Assembly: GCA_947044365.1 (NCBI GenBank)
Contig: OX345636.1
Span: 39,908,191-39,972,190 of the forward strand
Source: Petrosia ficiformis
Lineage: Eukaryota > Porifera > Demospongiae > Haplosclerida > Petrosiidae
Direction: 5' to 3'
DNA: 64,000 nt
The position numbers and the translations under genes were made by a program. Positions 1-12,600 of the stretch are shown here, piece by piece (position 1 is the stretch's first letter; each line of letters begins with the position of its first letter). The notes beneath the pieces are model-generated. The model had not been told where the DNA came from. It did not search any database and saw nothing but the letters and a program-made list of their open reading frames with translations.

Positions 1-1790
1 CCTGAAGCTAAACAGCTCTATAAAATTTGAGAAACAGAATGCAGACGGTTACATGACAGTTGAAAAACAAATTGTGGAAAGATAGAGCAATGGAGATTCA
101 GGGCTATGGGAATAGTGGAGATTCTAGAAACCTCTACAATGCTATTAGATCAGTTTATGGTCCCATTACTTCAGGTTGAATTCATATATTGGATTCCCAT
201 GGTAAACAGCTCTTATCACAGAATGAAGATATACTGAAAAGATGGAGCAAGTACTACAGCCCTCCATTTTTTAACTCTTTACCTGGGATGTTATCTAAAC
301 CAGGCAGCCTGCCATCTTTCAACTGATTGACTGCAATTTCAACTTCCTGGAAAGCTATATCTGCCTCCACAATAGGCAGTTCCTCATGTTGTGGGGTGAG
401 ATTTTGTATCGAAATCTTATCTGCAGATGGTTCTCTGCTCACAACTTTTGATCTGGCTACATAACATAATACTGAAAGTATGGGACTGTGGGTGTGTGCC
501 ACATGATTGGAGAGATACAGGTATTGTTTCAATATATAAAAATAAAGGCGCTCACAACAACTGCAATAGTTACCGAGGTATCTCACTACTGGCCATGGCA
601 GGGAAGATTTATGGAAGGATTTTAATGAATCGTACAGTCCAGCACTTGGATAGTATTCTTCATGAGTCCCAGTGCGGTTTCCGTAAAGAAAGATCTACAA
701 TCGACATGATATTTTCCTTACATCAGATTCAAGATAAATGTGTGGAGCAAAGGATGGATCTAATGTGTATTTTCATTGATCTCATGAAAGCAAATGATTC
801 CGTAGATAGGGAGGCATTTCCCCATAGCCCTGATTCAATCTTTACATGAAGGCATGAAAGGTAGAGTAACCATGTTTGGCGAGTTGTCAGAGGAATTTGA
901 CATAAAAAATGGTTTGAGGCAGGGATGCGTCCTAACCCCAAGTCTTTTTAATGTTTATTTTACTGCCGTCTTATTGGAAGCCTTGCAAGGCTTAAGTAAT
1001 GGGATTGCCATTAGGTACAAATTAGATGGAAAGCTGTTTGATGAGAGACTTCTGAGGGGAAGAAATGCTCTTTATATAGTTTGATTCAATCTCTAATATA
1101 TGCATATATGCTGATGATTGTGCCTTGATTGCCCATTCACCATCAGACATACAGCATATGCTAGACTGCTTCAATAAAGCTGGTGAGACTTATGGTTTGA
1201 AAATTAGCATACAAAAGACAGAGGTTTTATACCAGTCCATATATAGCTCAGCAAATCCTAGCATCCAGCTTGGTGATAATGACCTGAGAGTTTTAGATAG
1301 TGTTACATAATTAGGCAGCGTGATTCTAACACAGCACCGTTTACCATGTCTAGGTATGCTTCACTTGATATGGAAATTAATGTACGTTTGCAGAAGTCCT
1401 TTGGGGCTTTGAATAACCGAGTTTGGAAGGACAGTGATATTGGATTAAACACCAAACCGGCAGTGTATAGAGCAATATTACTACCTACCTTGCTGTATGG
1501 TAGCCAATCTTAGGTCACATATCGGAGGCATACAAGTAAACTTGGTGCTTTTCACCTCAGGCATATAGCAGGAATTCAATGGCAGGAAGGTATACCCAAC
1601 ACAGAGGTCCTTAAAATCACTAAGAGTAATGGATTATACTACAAAGATTCTGTAGATGAATCAGAGCTTAGTCTACTTGAAGAGAGATATGGACACACGT
1701 CAGAGGAGGATGTTTGTGCTTGTTTTTGCCAGATGACAGAGAGCCTGCCAAGCAAGATGTGAAAAAAAGGACAATCGACTTGCCAAATAG
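1..1790 (+). mobile_element. Degenerate non-LTR (LINE) retrotransposon, reverse transcriptase region
   Basis: Remains of a LINE open reading frame that once encoded reverse transcriptase for target-primed copying. Recognisable blocks on + are the pre-RT linker (about 90-260, ending near ILKRWSKYY), the fingers/palm region with NSYRGISLLAMAGK and SQCGFRKERSTIDMIF (427-840), GLRQGCVLTPSLFN (about 914-955), the catalytic YADD box at 1107-1118, then a thumb/C-terminal part with NTKPAVYRAILLPTLLYGS (about 1450-1505). The reading frame changes near 850 and 1085, and there are several stops (for example after 1310), so the copy is dead. The endonuclease would lie left of the window. The segment at about 262-440 is inverted. 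The family (RTE-, CR1- or jockey-like) is not assigned. The call as LINE RT is secure from motif order. Confidence 0.9.
262..440 (-). other. Inverted internal segment of the LINE
   Basis: The conserved block that normally lies between the ILKRWSKYY-like sequence and the HNIILKVW-like sequence is found here on the minus strand (REPSADKISIQN, then EVEIAVNQLKDGRLPGLDNI). LINE sequence on both sides reads on plus. Turning this piece around restores the usual order, so it looks like an in-place inversion of about 180 bp. Breakpoints are estimated to within about 10 bp. Confidence 0.75.
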
Positions 1791-2875
1791 AGGCTTGCCA
1801 ACCCTGTCACTGAAGCCTTTGTTTTATAATAGCTATTCCCAAAGTCATCCAAGATGACCACGTTAAAACCTGAAAAGATTGATTGGACAGTAGCTAATGT
1901 TCCTGCAGCTAATGTTCCTATGTATAATTTCAATGTTGTTGTTAATGAGTAGATTATTCTTAGATCATTCATTTCAGCAAACCTAATGCATGCAACAGTT
2001 TACATTGTGACAAATGTGTGGAATTTTTTTTCACACATTGCAGAGTATTCCATGTTTGGACACATTATTACATCAAACAAAATAATTTATATACACACAC
2101 ATGTAGTGGTTTAAAACATACATAATTATATACATGCGTGTACATATATATATATATTCCGATACATCAAAGTAAATCACAGGTTTATAAATCAGATATA
2201 GCACCTTCTGGTCAGATATAAAACCTGCCATCAAACACAGACTACAAGAAAATAATGCTTACCTTCCCAAAAGTGCAGACAAAAAGGTAAGAGAAGCAAC
2301 AGACATAATAAAGGTTTTGCCTTTCAGGAAATATTACGACACACATACAAATGTTATATCAAATGTATAATCACTGAGCATGAGGGCCATAGTAGGCATG
2401 TATACAGACTTAGGTCAAATACACAATGTAGATTGCAAAAGTATTTGGGTTTAAAATGCATATGCACCCCCTTTTCTACTTGTTAATGAGAGTCATAGCT
2501 ACCTGAAGGCACACCTTTAAAATACTATACTAACTTTTATTTCTGACAACTAAAGATGTACCTATCAACCATGAATCTCATTGTTTGCATGTAATTATGT
2601 ATAAGTAAAATAGCATATTGGTTAGCCACACCTGTCATGAATGAGGTTAAATTTTCATGCACTGCATGTGTGCACATTTGTGCACAACCTTTTCACTTGC
2701 TCTGTATCCCCACTGTAGAAAGACAAATGACTTTTTAGTTTAGTGTGCTTTCTGTACAAAATGAGAAAAATTAATAATGAGCATAAAGTCTCAGCTGAAC
2801 TATAGAGTATAATAAATTACTACAGTTACTAGCTGTACTCTATCTTCGATAAAATACTGGTGAATCACTAGAAAA
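1791..2875. other. Non-genic AT-rich DNA
   Basis: No convincing coding sequence or RNA gene seen. It contains short AT runs (about 2141-2157). A weak relative of the 28-bp repeat begins near 2876. Confidence 0.5.
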
Positions 2876-2995
2876 TGTGTGGCTTATAGTACTGTATTCG
2901 CAATGCATGTAAAATGGCAATTTGTAGGCAATGTGTGTCTTATAGTAGTGTATTATCAATGCATACCACTTAATGACTTGTAGGCAGTACATGCC

Positions 2996-3515
2996 TTATA
3001 TAGTAATGTATAGGCAATGCATACCATATAGTAATGTATTGGCCATATAGTAATGTATTGGAAATGCATGCCATATAGTAATGTATAGGCAATGCATACC
3101 ATATAGTAATGTATTGGCAATGCATGCCATATAGTAATGTATTGGCAATGCATACCATATAGTAATGTATTGGAAATGCATACCATATAGTAATGTATTG
3201 GCAATGCATACCATATAGTAATGTATTGACAATGCATGCCATATAGTAATGTATTGGCAATGCATACCATATAGTAATGTATTGGCAATGCATGCCATAT
3301 AGTAATGTATAGGCAATGCATACCATATAGTAATGTATTGGCAATGCATGCCATATAGTAATGTATAGGCAATGCATACCATATAGTAATGTATTGACAA
3401 TGCATACCATATAGTAATGTATTGGCAATGCATACCATATAGTAATGTATTGGCAATGCATGCCATATAGTAATGTATTGGCAATGCATACCATATAGTA
3501 ATGTATTGGAAATGC
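2996..3515. repeat. 28-bp minisatellite, about 18 units
   Basis: Tandem units begin ACCATATAGTAATGTATTGG and end CAATGCAT, 28 bp in all. Variants are GCC for ACC, ATAGG for ATTGG, GGAAA for GGCAA and GACAA for GGCAA. One truncated unit lies near 3042-3058. Diverged units extend left to about 2880 (CTTATAGTAGTGTATTATC-like). Units are contiguous with no unique spacers. Because 28 is not a multiple of three and no stop arises, all three minus-strand frames stay open for 173-188 codons. This is a by-product of the repeat and not evidence of a gene. Confidence 0.95.
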
Positions 3516-3539
3516 ATTCCACTTCACTGCAAACACTAA

Positions 3540-4312
3540 ATTGTTAAAATCACCATTTTATTGGTTAGTACAGTTGCAAGAAAGAGAATGAACTTTAATT
3601 TAGTTTGAAAAAAATAATAGAGAAATGTTTTGACTACATAGATGATGTTACTATGACATAATGTGCACCAAGTATTAAAAGGTACACTAAAATAAATTGA
3701 ATTAAGTGTTTGCAGGTTTCCAAACCCTTTTGAGGGCAGCTACAATTACATGTAGTAATGTTATACTAAATTGTTGTCATGAAATATGAAGACAGTTCCC
3801 TGAAATTATAGTGCTTCAACTAATTGAATATAAGTAGCTATGACATTAGATTATGTACATGTATCCTGAAAACACAATTAATTGTTAAATCTTTTGCACT
3901 ATACTAACCAATAGACTAACCATTTTGATTTGTAGGTAATGCCTGCCTTATGCATGCCTTATAGTACTAGTTCATGTATGATACATGTCATTTCCTGACT
4001 TAAAGGTCATTTATGGGCGATGCTTCGCCTCTTGGTGGATTTGTAGGTAATGGGTAATGCATGCCATTATTGGTAGATAATGATCCCTTATGGTAATTCA
4101 TGCACATAATTTTTTATAATTGTTGGGCGATGCTTGTAACGTGGATTTGAAGTTAATGTGCTTTATTGTAATTTATGGCATGTTTTACCACATAAAGGTA
4201 CGTAGGTAATGAGCCCTTATAGTAATGCGTGTGACAAATAGACTTGATGCTGTTATCATGTCATAATTCATGTACAATTCATATCACTTATTGCTTCATA
4301 GACAGTGCATGT
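3540..4312. other. Non-genic DNA with relics of the same repeat
   Basis: Scattered decayed words such as GTAGGTAATGC and CTTATAGTA (about 3930-4230) resemble the neighbouring minisatellite. A short hairpin GGCGA/TCGCC lies near 4017-4030. No gene seen. Confidence 0.4.
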
Positions 4313-4320
4313 CTTAATAG

Positions 4321-4927
4321 TAGGCCTGTGCGATAATGAAAAAACCTATATCACGATAATAATCCCAACTATCACGATTATCACGATAATTAATTGATTT
4401 CAAGAATAACTGAACAACATATTTATTTAATTTCAATTCAATGAATAAAAGTTAAATTATTATTAAGGAGTAAGATTCTTAAATGCCTCTGTTATTGAGT
4501 GCTGACCTGGTTTAGACAGTTCAGACACATGGAACTAGTAGCTATTTTAGATGAAACACTATCATATTCATCTTTATGGTTGTATTGCAGATGGACAATC
4601 AAGTTAGTGGTATTTTCTTTGTAAGACAGCACAAAACAAAGTGAACTGTCTGTCTCTTGTTTTTATCCGGCTCCAGAAATTTTCCCTCTTGTGCTAGAAA
4701 CCCGAAATATTTCCAAACAGGACTTTTGGCCTTCTCTAAAGGTAGGTATTCAAAATTAGAATTACTCGACGAGATGCTTGTAAGTGTATCGATAGAACAA
4801 CGTGTGATCACGTGTGAGCAGTATGCGCATGCACAAATTATCACGATAAGAATGTCAACATTATCGTTATCGCGATAACAATTTCTTTTCGCGATTATCG
4901 ACCTATCGCGATTATCGCACAGGCCTA
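4321..4927. mobile_element. hAT-type MITE, 607 bp, with 8-bp target duplication
   Basis: Both ends carry the inverted repeat TAGGCCTGTGCGATAAT (left end) and its complement ATTATCGCACAGGCCTA (right end). The subterminal regions are rich in TATCACGATAAT / CGCGATTATCG words. The element is flanked by a perfect direct repeat CTTAATAG at 4313-4320 and 4928-4935. An 8-bp target-site duplication with short inverted termini is the signature of hAT transposons. The inside has no transposase, so it is non-autonomous. A related, more decayed fragment with ACTATCACGATA words lies near 6225-6295. Confidence 0.9.
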
Positions 4928-4935
4928 CTTAATAG

Positions 4936-5370
4936 AGTGTGATTAAGAAAGCAATATATGCTGGTGGTAAATGTTTATGAATGGCTCAAGTGATTATGCT
5001 AAACATAATGTTTGTGGGCATAGTAGCAGGGTTTTAATGGATATCATAGAATAGTATTATACATGGATATTATATTGACTAGCTACGTATACGTAATTAC
5101 TAGCTTTGACTGTATTGGTGTGCGTGTTACCAACATTCCATTAAAGGGTGGGACGGTTGGTCTATTTTGAGAGCCTTACAGTCTCATTTGTGAACACACA
5201 TGGAGTCCACTCTTCTTGGTATACAGGTCCTGCCCCTTTTCATTACATAATTATGTATGTCAACTAAATTGAATACTTCAATTATTAGTTAACACCCTAC
5301 ATTTCCTGGTTGTCAATAATTTGGGGACAAAACCGAGCAACACAGGACCCCATGAATTATGTCACATGAT
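4936..5370. other. Non-genic DNA
   Basis: No gene seen. A stretch at about 5200-5280 (GGAGTCCACTCTTCTTGG onward) has a diverged relative at about 8478-8555, so it is part of a dispersed repeat of unknown type. Confidence 0.35.
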
Positions 5371-5378
5371 AGAATACT

Positions 5379-5437
5379 GTCCGGAGGATCCCATGAGTTA
5401 CATTATGTCAAAGAATTCCTTTAAAGGATCCTCCGGA
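5379..5437. repeat. 13-bp inverted repeat at minisatellite edge
   Basis: GTCCGGAGGATCC at 5379-5391 is the exact reverse complement of GGATCCTCCGGAC at 5425-5437, which is the start of the first unit of the neighbouring minisatellite. Confidence 0.8.
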
Positions 5438-5755
5438 CACATGATTATCCTAATACATATTTGAAGGGATGTCCCTTGTAATGTCCTAGTACTTCCCTTA
5501 AAGGATCCTCCAGACACATGGTTACCTTAATACATAGTTGAAGGGATGTCCCTTGTACTGTCTTAGTACTTCCTTTAAAGGATCCTCCAGACACATGGTT
5601 ATCGGTTATCCTAATACACATTTGAAGGGATGTCCCTTGTGCTGTCCTAGTACTTCCCTTAAAGGATCCTCCAGACACATGATTACCCTAATACATAGTT
5701 GAAGGGATGTCCCTTGTACTATCCTGGTAATCCCACGGAAGGATCTTCCAGATAC
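5415..5755. repeat. 77-bp minisatellite, about 4 units
   Basis: The word AAGGATCCTCC (AAGGATCTTCC in the last unit) recurs at 5423, 5501, 5578, 5662 and 5739. Spacings are 78, 77, 84 and 77 bp. Each unit also holds GAAGGGATGTCCCTTGT. The 84-bp unit has a small internal GTTATCG duplication. The minus strand stays open for 77 codons only because of the repeat. Confidence 0.9.
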
Positions 5756-5759
5756 AATG

Positions 5760-6727
5760 TTACCTCTAGTGCATATAGAACAGGACAGTCCTAAGTGCTC
5801 ATAGGACTGGTGTAGGCAATACTGGACATCACTTGGGATTTAGGGTTGCATGTGGTCATGTTATCAACACAGTAACGAAGCACTATTTCGTTATACTTCA
5901 CCTATATATATAAATTTAAATTGCTACATACACTCTGATCTCATTACAAATACTTTGTACCTACTATAATCACATATATAGTTGTCTTTATAGCCAAAAC
6001 AATCTTTTGTGGTGTTTCTTGGTAACTAAGTTTTCCAGAAATGTAAACCTCTAAATTCTATTTACATTTACTTTGAAGTTTTATAAGTAACATGAAACAT
6101 GATATAATTATCATTGGAAGGATAATTAAATAGGAATAAATGTTGTAGCATCAACACCTAGCAGCACCTTTAAATCCTTGCAACCAATCAATGAGTTATT
6201 TTAACAATTTTATATTAGAGCTGGACAATAGTACTGCTATCACTATCACGATATTTAATTGTGATACTATCACGATAGTGAATATATCCCAATAGTGTGA
6301 TCTACATGTATATACCCTATAAAATGGTTTGGTATGAAGTGATAAGAACATTGATTATGTTAATAATAATTATGTTTAACCATGATTACTACAATAATTT
6401 ACATACTCTATATTATGCCTTAGTCATTAGTTTCAGAGGTTATAAAAAGCAAAAAAGACAAGCATAATACTAATTTTCCTGTAAAACCTTCTATTTGTTG
6501 ACATAAACAAACCACAAAACCTAACTATAAAAACTGTTGCATACAGTGTGGTTTACATAAGTTTACATAGTGCATGTGCTCAATTAGTTTTACACTACAC
6601 AATGGAGGGTGCAACCTGAACTATTAACTGTCTGCAAGGCATTTCAATTTATCAATAATATCACTACATGTCAAAGTGGGAAATAATGGTAAACAAGTGC
6701 GCATAATCCTCCATAACTGTAGAGATG
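5760..6727. other. Non-genic DNA
   Basis: No gene seen. The piece at about 6225-6300 resembles the ends of the 4321-4927 MITE. Confidence 0.4.
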
Positions 6728-7149
6728 CACACTATAAAATGTCTAAATAATTTATACAGTGTGCACTTTTGCGCACTGAAATTTCCAAACTTTAATAATA
6801 ACAGGAGCAGTATTAAGGCCACACCCATATAACACAGAACACGTGTAATGGAATGATGGCCAGTAAGTCGTAACTTTATTTCAGTTTGGTTTTGTCTCTT
6901 AACACATTTGGCAGTCATCCTGATACAGAGCAGGATCTGCTCTTATTATGAAGGGCTTATGGTGAGCACCAATGCTCACCATAACCCCTTTCCTTATTTC
7001 CCACCATGTATGAATATGAAAATCAATTCAACATTTAAATAAACTATTACAAAAGGGATGAGAATAAATAATTTGATACTTCTATATTCCTGACATAGGA
7101 CAGGTGGATAAGTCAACGCTACCACTTTGGTAACTCTCTTATATTGATC
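6728..7149. repeat. Dispersed repeat, copy 1 (pair with 14650-15068)
   Basis: About 420 bp align with 14650-15068, with small differences and indels. Shared words include CACTTTTGCGCACTG, GAACACGTGTAATGGAATGA and TAAGTCAACGCTACCACTTT. Similarity stops sharply after CTCTTATATTGATC in both copies. It contains the hairpin at 6959-6982. Confidence 0.9.
6959..6982. repeat. Perfect 10-bp hairpin
   Basis: ATGGTGAGCA, loop CCAA, TGCTCACCAT. It is conserved exactly in the other repeat copy at 14872-14895. Confidence 0.9.
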
Positions 7150-9118
7150 AGTTTAGAATGCTTTGATTAGTACTGTAATTTTGGACCTAACAGTGAAATA
7201 TTCTCAGCAGAGGGTTATGTTTGAGTTAAAAGTGATTGGCAATGAAGCAATAAACGCAGCAGACCTGATGAAATCATAGAAGGCTATACAAAAAGCTTCC
7301 CATAGTATTCTTTTGTCATGTGACACTTATGATTTGTGTAATTGTATCTGGGATCAACTAAACTGAGTTATAAATGGAATGTAAACTAAAATGACATCAA
7401 TCACTCAATAATAAACAATATAATTATCGTATTTTGGTTGCTGTTTGTTCAAAGGCCTTGTAACATAATAAACTAGACATGTGTATGACATGTGCAGTCA
7501 CATTAGGTCTTTGAGCATGTAATGTGATTGCCACTCATTTTGATCCTGTTATGTCTTGTAGTTGCTAATGCTCTTCGAATGAGGTAGAGCATCTTCCTCA
7601 TTAGAAAGTATTCCGTCTCTGGACTGCCTAGGAAAGGGATTGTGAAACAGTTCACTGGGGATTATGGAGTACCAATGCAATACATACATGGGACACGGGA
7701 GGTTTGAGTGGGTCTTAAAAGTGTAACCTTTTGGTACCATACTGCGCATTCCAATCAGAGATCAATATGACATTTGTGCCCTGGTGTCCTTGGTTCAATA
7801 GAACTACAGTGCGAAGCCTTTCATCACACTCAAGCCGCTGATGTGGAAGGGAGACATTATTATTAGGTGGTCATTGCCAAGGACAGCCATGATGGCAAGT
7901 GATTGACGATTTTTTTTTACATGACTGACATGGTTGTGCGGCTATAAAGTTACCTCTTTTAGAAGAGGAATTTTGGGTGAGACAAGTGAAAATCGCCTTA
8001 AAGGTTGAGCCTTCCGATTCTGTTACAAATATAGCAATGTATTAAACTCACCTTGGGATATTTGTCATTTAACATTTGTGAAGATATATGATCTTGGGGT
8101 GTGGACAGCACAGTATCGTGTAGTGGATAATCGATTCTTTGAATACTCATTTGAGACGGTGGCACCAATTGCATTAGTGCTAGGAACTTATTTAGTGGCT
8201 GTGACTGATTGATGATCACATGCTTCCATATATGAGAGAACAGATATGTTCACCGATACTATTTTTGTTCAGCACTACTCTTTATGGATGCGTATAGACG
8301 CTATTCCTTGTCAGCAAAACCTTCATTGGTCATAATCTGAATCAGGTAGTACATGTAGTCTGGTGTTGCCACATCTTCACTTTTGAGCTTTCTTGGATTG
8401 ATTGGATGGCTCTCCTCCAACTGGTTCTTCCTCTTTCGGGGGCATTATGGTAAGTTAGAGTTACTAAGTTGGACATGGAGCCCTACTCTTCTCGGTCATG
8501 TGTGGTATGCAAGTCCTGCCACTTTCATTAAATTTGTGTTAACTATGTTGAATACATTTTGTTAGAGCATAGCCAACTTTGTACTCTAACATAATTATAA
8601 ATACACTATGTTACCGTAGGATTGTTCAATGTGGTTGTCAAATCATAATATGCATGTATGTAGTTATATAAACCATGACTAGTTGGTGTATATGCTAGAT
8701 AACCTGGTGTAGAGGAAGTGTCATACATGGGGCCAAGCACTTGAGTGCTTGTGCTTACACATATTTAAGTACAGTACATACTTTTAAGCTTATGCTTAAT
8801 CATTGCTTTAGTGAAAATTGCTTGTCAAGCACTTTTTAAGCACTGTCAAACACATTATATATATAATAATATTCAAAGCTTATCAGAGCGATGCCGACTC
8901 ACGGATACATGATTTGAATAAAAAATTTTTATTAGAAGTAATAGTTATTGAGATTGTTTATGGTGTTCAATAAAACTGTGTTAAAGTAGTCATGTGTTTA
9001 AAATAATACACTCAAGTACTGAGAGGACTTAAGTACTTCAAAAAACAAGGCTTCTACTTGAACCAGTATATTTAACCAGCACTTTGCATAGTTCTTGTGT
9101 TAAGGCTATGTAGCATCA
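7150..9118. other. Non-genic DNA
   Basis: No supported gene; the short open frames here have no recognisable domain. The stretch at about 8735-9060 is rich in CAAGCACTT / AAGTACTT words on both strands and could be an old MITE, but no clear ends were found. The 8478-8555 stretch is related to 5200-5280. Confidence 0.4.
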
Positions 9119-9142
9119 ATGTGTGTGTGTGTGTGTGTGTGT
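9119..9142. repeat. (TG)n microsatellite
   Basis: Uninterrupted TG dinucleotide run of about 12 units. Confidence 0.95.
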
Positions 9143-9412
9143 GATATAAATTGTATATGTACAATATATTGTACAATGGTGGAATTATACAATAGAAATT
9201 CCTTTATCTCAATTCACTTTATTTATCATCTACACTGTATATGCACTGATGTCTATATACCTGTATATAGCTCTCCTTTAAGGTTTATATACAACCAAAT
9301 CAAAAATTGGAATATGATATTACCACAATACTATATAAATATACAATGTATACACAAATTACAGATGTTTGAACATATATACATGTACATGTATATATAA
9401 GTAACCATATAT

Positions 9413-9485
9413 GAGTGTGTTTATGTATGTGTGTGTGTGTGTATGTGTGTGTGTGTGTGTGTGTGTATGTGCATGTGTGTGTTTG
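9413..9485. repeat. (TG)n microsatellite, interrupted
   Basis: TG run broken by TATG and CATG steps. Open frames on both strands here are low-complexity artefacts. Confidence 0.95.
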
Positions 9486-10903
9486 TGCTTCTATTTCATT
9501 GATTGGACAATTGAGACACCAACACAAAATCAAAGACAAGAATTCAGAAAATTATCTATGTACACGCACATGTATGACAAACATGAATGTAAGTAGCGAT
9601 AATATGTGAATTGTTGTTTACATTCACACAGCAGAACTGATTATGCAGCCATATGTAAGTACAGTACATGTACATGTAATAATGTTACAGTTACTTATGT
9701 GAGTCACACGATTATATATAATAATAAGTATTTTGTCAAGCATATTTAAATGCTCTCTATTCAGTGATATTGTACAAGTAGCTGACAAAATCAAGTATCC
9801 AGGAAGAACAACTATTGCTTTACTTAAATTCAAAATTGGCTGAGCAACGATCATTTAAATATAAGCATTGTATTTCTCTAACAAATGAATATGTAGAATA
9901 TGTAAATTAAGATAGAATACGGTATGCATTACATACAGACATATCCATTTGACACATCAGGTTATATACAGTAAGTAACAATATATTGTATAATGTATAA
10001 TGATGACATCAAAATCAAGCCTTGTCTGCTATTATTGTAGCATCTGTTATCTTCATATCAATCCATGATCAGAATGTAAATGTTATGTCTGCTGTTGTGA
10101 AGAGATGTACTGTTCTTACAGCTCTGAATGCTAGTTTGATTGGCCTACCAGTGGTTTATTCAATAACTTGGGTTTTATTTCTAAAGCAAGTATACATGTA
10201 TATGCAATTGAAGACCTTCTATTTTTTTGTTGGTGGGTATTTAAAATTTCCTGAGACATTATATACAGTGTTTCCCCCAGGATAAATATACAGGTGAGGA
10301 GTGCATGCATGGTACATGATATTTGGTTAACAATGTTCAATCAGTGTTATAAAACATTGTTTTTCAATATAAACTTTAAAATTAAAGGATGGGGGAGAAC
10401 TTTCTCCAAACACATCCAATACTGCATTGCTGATAATCTCATGCCATTACTACCTTCTAAAATAAATCCATTTCCATCTTTAGTATTGATGAATCTTGTT
10501 TCCACAAGACTGAAGGGTCGGGGAGCGCCATGGTACCACCTTTTAGGGGAAACACTGATGGATTCCCAATAATTGGTGATAATAGTACAAATTAATTACA
10601 TATATGCTATTTGGTGTATTCCAGAATGCATACAGTGACCAACATAAACAACTATATACGTTTACATTATATTATATTCCTTGTAATTATACTAACCAGT
10701 AGATTAGTGATTTTGCAGTGATGAAGTACAGAGCTTTAGATATAACCATTGGAATTATATATTATATATATACACATACACACATATGTATATATTATTC
10801 AAAAAAAATATTTATTTTTATAGTATATACCATAACAGATATATCAAAGTTATCAACAGGTGTTATATACATGATATACACCTAACCACAGGTGGATATG
10901 AAC

Positions 10904-11282
10904 TAGGGCTGCAACGAATATTTGCTCCATTCGGATATTCGCTAGTTATTTTGGTATTCGGATGTATTTTTAGCATCCGGATATTCGTTTCATGTTTGCG
11001 CATGCGTAAAAATTGAACACGTGAAATTATAATATGGCTGCAGAGAAGTTTCTTGCTCTGTGTTACTGGCTTTCTACACCTGTAGAGTACTGAATGAGTA
11101 CTTTGGCTGTTGTTATAAACATCTATAGCAACTGGTAACAGCAAAATGGTGAGCTAATATTTGATATCTCACTAGAATCAAGTAATGACAAAATTGCTCT
11201 GAAGCAAGCGAATATCCTGATATTCCTTTGTTAAACTAAGCGAATATCTGGATACCAAAAACTACTATTCATTTCAACCCTA
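10904..11282. mobile_element. hAT-like MITE (copy 1)
   Basis: Starts TAGGGCTGCAACGAATATT and ends CTATTCATTTCAACCCTA, which are imperfect inverted termini. The inside has repeated GGATATTCG / CGAATATC words and no transposase. The sister copy is at 19840-20216. No clean target duplication was found because the flank is an AT run. hAT membership is inferred from the termini style only. Confidence 0.7.
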
Positions 11283-11839
11283 ATATATATATATATATAC
11301 ATGTAGAATCTCATATGATCTCATAACTCATATAAATAACTGTAACTTTATCTGACCAAACCTAATTTAATTGAATCATTGTGTAGCCAAGTAGTTATTT
11401 GGTAATTAAAAAATAATTATTATATTTTCTTTAAGTATAATTGGCATAAATTATTTGTTATGGTGTTGGCATGCACGAAACCATAATATCTACATCTATT
11501 TACACTACTCCTTGTGACTTTAATTACCAATAAATGATTAAGTACAAAGCTTTTCTGACATATACATGTATAAGCACAATACTTAATACTAAAGACCAAA
11601 ATAACAGTACCATGTCAAAACGTGACAGTAGGGAGACCACAATTCTTATGAATAATTAATGAGCAAAAATGTCTGTACCTTGCTTTGCTTTTCAGGCCAT
11701 ACCATATCTGCAATCTGGTGATGACATTGGTTTGAAGTCATAGGTGCAGAAACTAATTGGTGGTGAGGGGTGGGAGCAATGCATCTCTAAATGTAAGAAA
11801 AAGAGGAGTCCCTATGATTATTTTGTGGAGACTGATAGT

Positions 11840-12118
11840 AATACACAGATAATCACATCGGTAATTGGTATCAGTCATTATTAGTATCAGTATCGGTTAT
11901 TTCTGAAAGATGTTAACCGATATCATAATAAGGTTAGTAATAATGTCAATACATCACTAATTGCTTGTACTGTATGATACTCACAATTATTGGTAAAATC
12001 GCTCATTTTCATTGAAATTATCAGAAAGTAGATATAATATCGGATTAGTCAGTTATCAGTACATATCTGAAGTAATTATCGGTTTACCTAAATGTAAAAT
12101 CTCTTATCAGTGCATCAC
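11840..12118. mobile_element. Probable small MITE related to 12926-13022
   Basis: The right end reads CTCTTATCAGTGCATCACCA, and ATCGGTTA / TAACCGATA words occur inside. It resembles the inverted version of GTGATGCACCAATAAGATAT at 12928. Ends are not exact and no target duplication was found. Confidence 0.4.
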
Positions 12119-12539
12119 CAGAAACTAATAAGCATTGCTGACATTCCCATGTCTGCACCTATTATAGTTATTTGTTCTTCTATTTTTCTTAGTTTTTAGA
12201 GGCTGTTTCAACTTCAACAGCTGTCTTATAGACTATAGCTAGAGCTAACAATGAATGATATATTATATTTGCATTAACTATCGCTAGATAAATATGCCTA
12301 CCGAAAATGACTAGCCATATTACTGATGTGACTTTAGTGAGGCCTAAGGTACAGAAGGAGCACCAGTACTTAAATAGGCTTAAAACTAAACATTTCAACT
12401 TGAATAAAACAATGTAAATCGATATTTACTAACTGTAGACTTATCATGTAGACAAGGTTAATATTGTGTCCATATATTATAACAATTTTCAATGTAAACT
12501 ACACATGTAGTTCGTTCATTCCTTATGACATCCATCTAC

Positions 12540-12600
12540 AATCTCTTCATCTATCCATCCATCCATCCATCTATCTATCTATCCATCTATATGTATCTAT
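12540..12600. repeat. (ATCC/ATCT)n microsatellite
   Basis: Tetranucleotide run with ATCC and ATCT units. A counterpart in the duplicate copy is at about 21115-21172. Confidence 0.9.

Noticed and set aside
2996..3515. CRISPR-like array of 28-bp repeats
   Set aside because: Units are directly adjacent with no unique spacers, and the genome is eukaryotic. It is a minisatellite.
2956..3536. Three long overlapping minus-strand open frames
   Set aside because: They are one repeat read in three frames, with no start context or domain.
9119..9609. Cys/Val-rich small proteins
   Set aside because: They are translations of TG microsatellites.
10904..11282. 8-bp target duplication around the GGGCTGCAACGA MITE
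   Set aside because: Flanks are AT runs, and no exact 8-bp match could be fixed in either copy.
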